Source of the DNA: DMER64 sp964554535
GTDB taxonomy: Bacteria > Bacteroidota > Bacteroidia > Bacteroidales > UBA932
Assembly (NCBI GenBank): GCA_964554535.1
Contig: CAZKPB010000034.1
Span: forward strand, 1-9,535
DNA length: 9,535 nucleotides
Direction: 5' to 3'
This document shows, piece after piece, positions 6,901 through 9,535 of the stretch. The notes beneath the pieces were generated by a model. The model had not been told where the DNA came from. It saw only the letters and a program-made list of their open reading frames with translations, and did no database searches. Every line of letters starts with the position of its first letter. The stretch's first letter is position 1. The translations under genes and the position numbers were made by a program.

Positions 6901-6911
6901 TACCAGATGCT

Positions 6912-9260
6912 ATGAAAAAATTTGTTGCCATTTGCTTTTTTTGTGTGGCTGCCTGTCTGTCGCTGCCTGCGCAGACCGTAGTCAAGAACACACGGGGTGT
7001 AAAAGTGCAGACGCAGGGGATGAATGTAGAAGTGACCTTTTATTCGCCTTCTATTGTAAGGGTTTTCAAGACACCGGTTGAGAGGCCCTATACGGTTAAC
7101 AGCCTGATTGTTGTGAAAGAGCCGCAACAAGTGGACGTAAAGATGAGTATGGTCTCGGGCGGGAATACGGTGATGCTGCAGTCGTCCGCCGTACAGGTGG
7201 AGATGGATTGTACCACCGGAGCCATTTCCTTCAGGGATGCCTCGGGCAAGTTGCTGGTGAAAGACAAGGAGTACGGGACTTCGTTTGGCGTAAATGAAAT
7301 GGTGGAGGACCGGCCTTTGTACCAGGTGCGCAGTTCGTTCTTGCTGGAAAAAGACGAGCCTATCTACGGAGTGGGTCAGGTGATGGACGGGAAGATGAAC
7401 CGCCGCGGGGGTATGTACCACCTGCAGAACGAGAATATGTTTACCTACTCGCCCTATTTTATGTCTCCCACCAAAGGCTATGCCGTGTACTGGGACAATT
7501 ATTCTATTTCCGATTTCATGGATTCGCCGCAGGAATTGGCTTTTACAGGCTTGGGATACTGCAGCGACTATTATTTCATGTACGGCGGCACTCCGGACGG
7601 TGTGATAGCCTGTGTGCGTGATTTGACCGGGAAGGCCCCCATGTTGCCGCTCTGGGCGTATGGTTTTTTCCAGAGCAAGGAACGCTACAAGACTCAGGAA
7701 GAAAACCTTAGCGTGCTGCAACGTTACCGCCAATTGCAGATTCCCATTGACTGTATGATTCAGGACTGGCGCTACTGGGCCGAGTACAACAAGACCGACA
7801 GTGCCTGGAATTCGCAAAGTTTTGACCCGGAGCGTTTTCCCGACCCCAAAAAATGGGTGGATGAAATTCATGCTCTCAATGCCAAATTGATGATTGTGAC
7901 CTGGCCCGGCTTTGGCCCCAAGACGGCGCAGCGGCAAGAACTGGATTCCAAGGGAATGATTCTGGGATTCAATACCTGGCCGCCCCGCAGTGGTGCCAAA
8001 CCCTACGACGTGTTCAACCCCGAGGCGTTGGATATTTACTGGAAGTATTTGAACAAGGGAATTTTCAGTTACATTGGCAATGACGGGTGGTGGCTTGATT
8101 CCACCGAGCCGGACCATATCAATCCCCGTGATTCGGACTTTAACCTGCCTACGTATCTGGGCCCCTACAAGACGGTTAAGAATGCTTATTCCGTGATGCA
8201 CAACAAGGGCATTGCCACCCATCAGAAAGAAACCACAAAGGACAAGCGCGTGGTGTTGCTTACGCGGTCGGGTTTTATTGGACAGCAACGTTACGGTTCC
8301 ATTACCTGGAGCGGCGACGTGCAGTCCACCTGGGACATGCTTGAAAAACAGATTCCGGCCGCATTGAATTTTACCCTTATGGGCATTCCCAACTGGAACA
8401 GCGACATTGGCGGATTCTTTGCCAACCGCTGGAACAAGGGGGGGGGCGCCCGCAATCCCGAATATCAGGAATTGTACGTGCGCTGGATGCAGTTTGGTAC
8501 CTTCTGCCCCATGATGCGTTCTCACGGCACCGAGGTGCCGCGCGAAATCTGGAACTTCGGTGACCCCGGCGACTGGTGTTTTGACGCGCAAGCACGTGCC
8601 ATTGCGCTGCGTTACAGTATGTTACCGTACAATTACAGCACCGCCTGGGATGTCAGTGCCCATGACGGTACCTTTATGCGGGCGCTGGTGATGGATTTTG
8701 CCGATGATCCCAATACGTACAATTTGGGAGGCGAATACCTGTTTGGACGTTCGCTGCTGGTGGCGCCCGTCACCAAACCGGGAATGACTTCCTGGCCGGT
8801 GTATTTGCCCAAGGGCGCCGATTGGTGGAATTTCTGGACAAATGAAAAAGCCGCAGGCGGACAGACGGTTACCTGCGCTGCGCCCAAGGACATTGTGCCG
8901 TTGTATGTAAAGGCCGGCAGTATCCTGCCTTTTGGCCCCAAGGTCCAGTATTCCGGAGAGAAGAACTGGGACAACCTGGAAGTCAGGGTATATCCCGGAG
9001 CGGACGGTACTTTTACCTTCTATGAAGACCAGAAAGACAACTACAACTACGAACAGGGGGCCTATGCCACCATTGAATTCCGTTGGAATGATGCCACTCG
9101 CGAATTGACCATAGGAACGCGTGAAGGATCCTTCCCGGGAATGCTGGCCAAACGCAAATTCAATGTGGTGATTGTGAACAAGGAATCCGGGGTGGGGGAT
9201 GCGCCCATGAAGGGGAAGGCCGTTACGTATAACGGCAAAGAGAAAGTGGTTACATTCTAA
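6912..9260 (+). CDS. Secreted GH31 family glycosidase (alpha-xylosidase or alpha-glucosidase)
   Basis: 782 residues. The start at 6912 gives a clear signal peptide, MKKFVAICFFCVAACLSLPA/QT, and lies 11 nt after the VKOR stop. The in-frame start at 6651 would overlap the VKOR gene deeply and was rejected. An N-terminal galactose-mutarotase-like beta domain (about 25-235) precedes the GH31 barrel. The catalytic nucleophile is D396 in DGWWLDSTEPD (391-401) and the acid/base is D469 in ITWSGDVQSTW (464-474). Other family marks are MIQDWRYW (282-289), GIPNWNSDIGGF (491-502) and FCPMMRSHG (531-539). Beta-sandwich domains finish the protein. GH31 enzymes are retaining alpha-glycosidases. The TEP after the nucleophile and the SGD motif fit the alpha-xylosidase-like branch, but substrate cannot be settled from sequence alone. 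It lacks the PA14 insert known from the Bacteroides ovatus xyloglucan enzyme. C15 in VAAC resembles a lipobox, so lipidation is possible. A run of nine G lies within codons 508-512. Confidence 0.9.
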   Translation: MKKFVAICFFCVAACLSLPAQTVVKNTRGVKVQTQGMNVEVTFYSPSIVRVFKTPVERPYTVNSLIVVKEPQQVDVKMSMVSGGNTVMLQSSAVQVEMDCTTGAISFRDASGKLLVKDKEYGTSFGVNEMVEDRPLYQVRSSFLLEKDEPIYGVGQVMDGKMNRRGGMYHLQNENMFTYSPYFMSPTKGYAVYWDNYSISDFMDSPQELAFTGLGYCSDYYFMYGGTPDGVIACVRDLTGKAPMLPLWAYGFFQSKERYKTQEENLSVLQRYRQLQIPIDCMIQDWRYWAEYNKTDSAWNSQSFDPERFPDPKKWVDEIHALNAKLMIVTWPGFGPKTAQRQELDSKGMILGFNTWPPRSGAKPYDVFNPEALDIYWKYLNKGIFSYIGNDGWWLDSTEPDHINPRDSDFNLPTYLGPYKTVKNAYSVMHNKGIATHQKETTKDKRVVLLTRSGFIGQQRYGSITWSGDVQSTWDMLEKQIPAALNFTLMGIPNWNSDIGGFFANRWNKGGGARNPEYQELYVRWMQFGTFCPMMRSHGTEVPREIWNFGDPGDWCFDAQARAIALRYSMLPYNYSTAWDVSAHDGTFMRALVMDFADDPNTYNLGGEYLFGRSLLVAPVTKPGMTSWPVYLPKGADWWNFWTNEKAAGGQTVTCAAPKDIVPLYVKAGSILPFGPKVQYSGEKNWDNLEVRVYPGADGTFTFYEDQKDNYNYEQGAYATIEFRWNDATRELTIGTREGSFPGMLAKRKFNVVIVNKESGVGDAPMKGKAVTYNGKEKVVTF
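8438..8446 (+). repeat. Homopolymeric G9 tract inside the GH31 gene
   Basis: Nine consecutive G encode part of NKGGGA at residues 508-513. The reading frame is open as given. A one-base slip would truncate the enzyme about 270 residues early. Such a run is a possible slippage site or a place where sequencing errors gather. Confidence 0.9.
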
Positions 9261-9270
9261 AAAGAATATG

Positions 9271-9382
9271 CCCCCGTCATTGCTATGGAGTGCGTGGCAA
9301 TCTATGCAGCTTTCACCCGCGCCGATGCCGCGCGGGGGCTGTTACCGCCGGCGTCGGCGACCGCAAGCTCTTGCAATGACCG
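9271..9382. repeat. REP-like palindromic element with GC-rich hairpins
   Basis: The outer arms 9276-9294 (GTCATTGC...TGCG) and 9362-9380 (CGCA...GCAATGAC) form an imperfect inverted repeat, pairing at 14 of 19 positions. Inside are a perfect 7-bp hairpin, CCCGCGC (9316-9322) with GCGCGGG (9330-9336), and a perfect 5-bp hairpin, CGCCG (9346-9350) with CGGCG (9355-9359). The left arm, with GTCATTGC and GGCAATCTATG, resembles the 'GTCATTGCGA...GCAATCT' intergenic repeats seen in many bacteria (from memory). No T-run follows the hairpins. The element may help end operon transcription or protect the mRNA 3' end. No coding sequence is credible here. Confidence 0.55.
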
Positions 9383-9416
9383 CTACTTACCTTCCCGGCA
9401 AAAGTTGCATAAATAG

Positions 9417-9448
9417 TTTTACCCGTTTCATTTTTTTTTGTACTTTTG
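9417..9448 (+). promoter_or_regulatory. Bacteroidota-type promoter for tRNA-Ser
   Basis: TACTTTTG (9441-9448) matches the -7 consensus TAnnTTTG. A T-rich -33-like block (TTTT, 9417-9420) lies 20 nt upstream, and a T9 tract (9431-9439) lies between them. The predicted start is near 9455, about 28 nt before the tRNA. This form, TACTTTTGCCGCC, is typical of stable RNA promoters in the phylum. Confidence 0.7.
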
Positions 9449-9482
9449 CCGCCCTAAAGCCGGAAGGGAAATCATTTAGAAA

Positions 9483-9535
9483 GGAGAGATGGCAGAGTGG
9501 TCGATTGCGGCGGTCTTGAAAACCGTTGAGCTGCG
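9483..9535 (+). tRNA. tRNA-Ser(UGA), 3' part outside the window
   Basis: The 5' acceptor strand GGAGAGA (9483-9489) is followed by U8, G9 and the D arm (9492-9508). The anticodon stem is GCGGT/ACCGT (9510-9514 and 9522-9526). The loop CTTGAAA carries anticodon TGA at 9517-9519, which reads UCA-type serine codons. The sequence then enters the long variable arm expected of a class II tRNA and is cut by the window end, so the T arm and 3' acceptor strand cannot be checked. Confidence 0.93.

Noticed and set aside
6651..6911. In-frame upstream start for the GH31 protein (869 residues)
   Set aside because: It lies deep within the VKOR-Trx gene and would bury the clear signal peptide that begins at 6912.
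6822..8591. 589-residue open frame on the minus strand opposite the GH31 gene
   Set aside because: It is antisense to a gene with convincing catalytic motifs, has low-complexity His/Arg-rich composition, and shows no recognisable domain.
9276..9380. CRISPR array or insertion-sequence ends
   Set aside because: There are no regularly spaced direct repeats and no transposase. The pattern is a single nested palindrome.
9268..9519. 83-residue open frame after the GH31 gene
   Set aside because: It runs through the palindromic element, the tRNA promoter and into the tRNA itself, so it is not a credible gene.

Overview
The window looks like chromosomal DNA from a member of the Bacteroidota, probably Bacteroidales. 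The evidence is a pair of TAnnTTTG-type -7 promoter elements, starts without recognisable Shine-Dalgarno sequences, protein sequences that resemble Bacteroidales homologues, and secreted glycoside hydrolases with typical signal peptides. The genus cannot be fixed from the sequence. All genes found are on the + strand.

Left block (1-2288): two closely spaced genes. The first (73-906) encodes a 277-residue protein shaped like a PLP-dependent DegT-type aminotransferase but without the PLP-binding lysine. The second (924-2288) encodes a 454-residue aspartokinase-family protein. Its two C-terminal ACT domains look intact, but several catalytic signatures of its kinase domain are changed (KFGGTS, GRGGSD, TDVDG and FGAK). 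Both look like enzyme folds that have lost or altered catalysis.

Central block (2289-9260): a 129-bp intergenic region holds a Bacteroidota-type promoter, an 8-bp perfect inverted repeat over the expected -33 region, and a 13-bp palindrome near the expected transcription start. It leads into three tightly packed genes, with gaps of 4 and 11 nt. They encode a large secreted protein with a GH54 alpha-L-arabinofuranosidase catalytic domain (2418-5735), a membrane VKOR-thioredoxin disulfide-forming fusion (5740-6900), and a secreted GH31 glycosidase (6912-9260). The GH54 domain keeps the six cysteines that form three disulfides in the fungal enzyme, including the unusual vicinal Cys-Cys pair. The disulfide-forming protein starts 4 nt after its stop codon. 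I infer that this is a polysaccharide side-chain-trimming operon that carries its own oxidative folding enzyme. No SusC/SusD pair or regulator lies inside the window.

Right end (9261-9535): about 110 bp of GC-rich palindromic, REP-like sequence, then a strong Bacteroidota-type promoter and the 5' part of a tRNA-Ser(UGA) gene cut off by the window edge.
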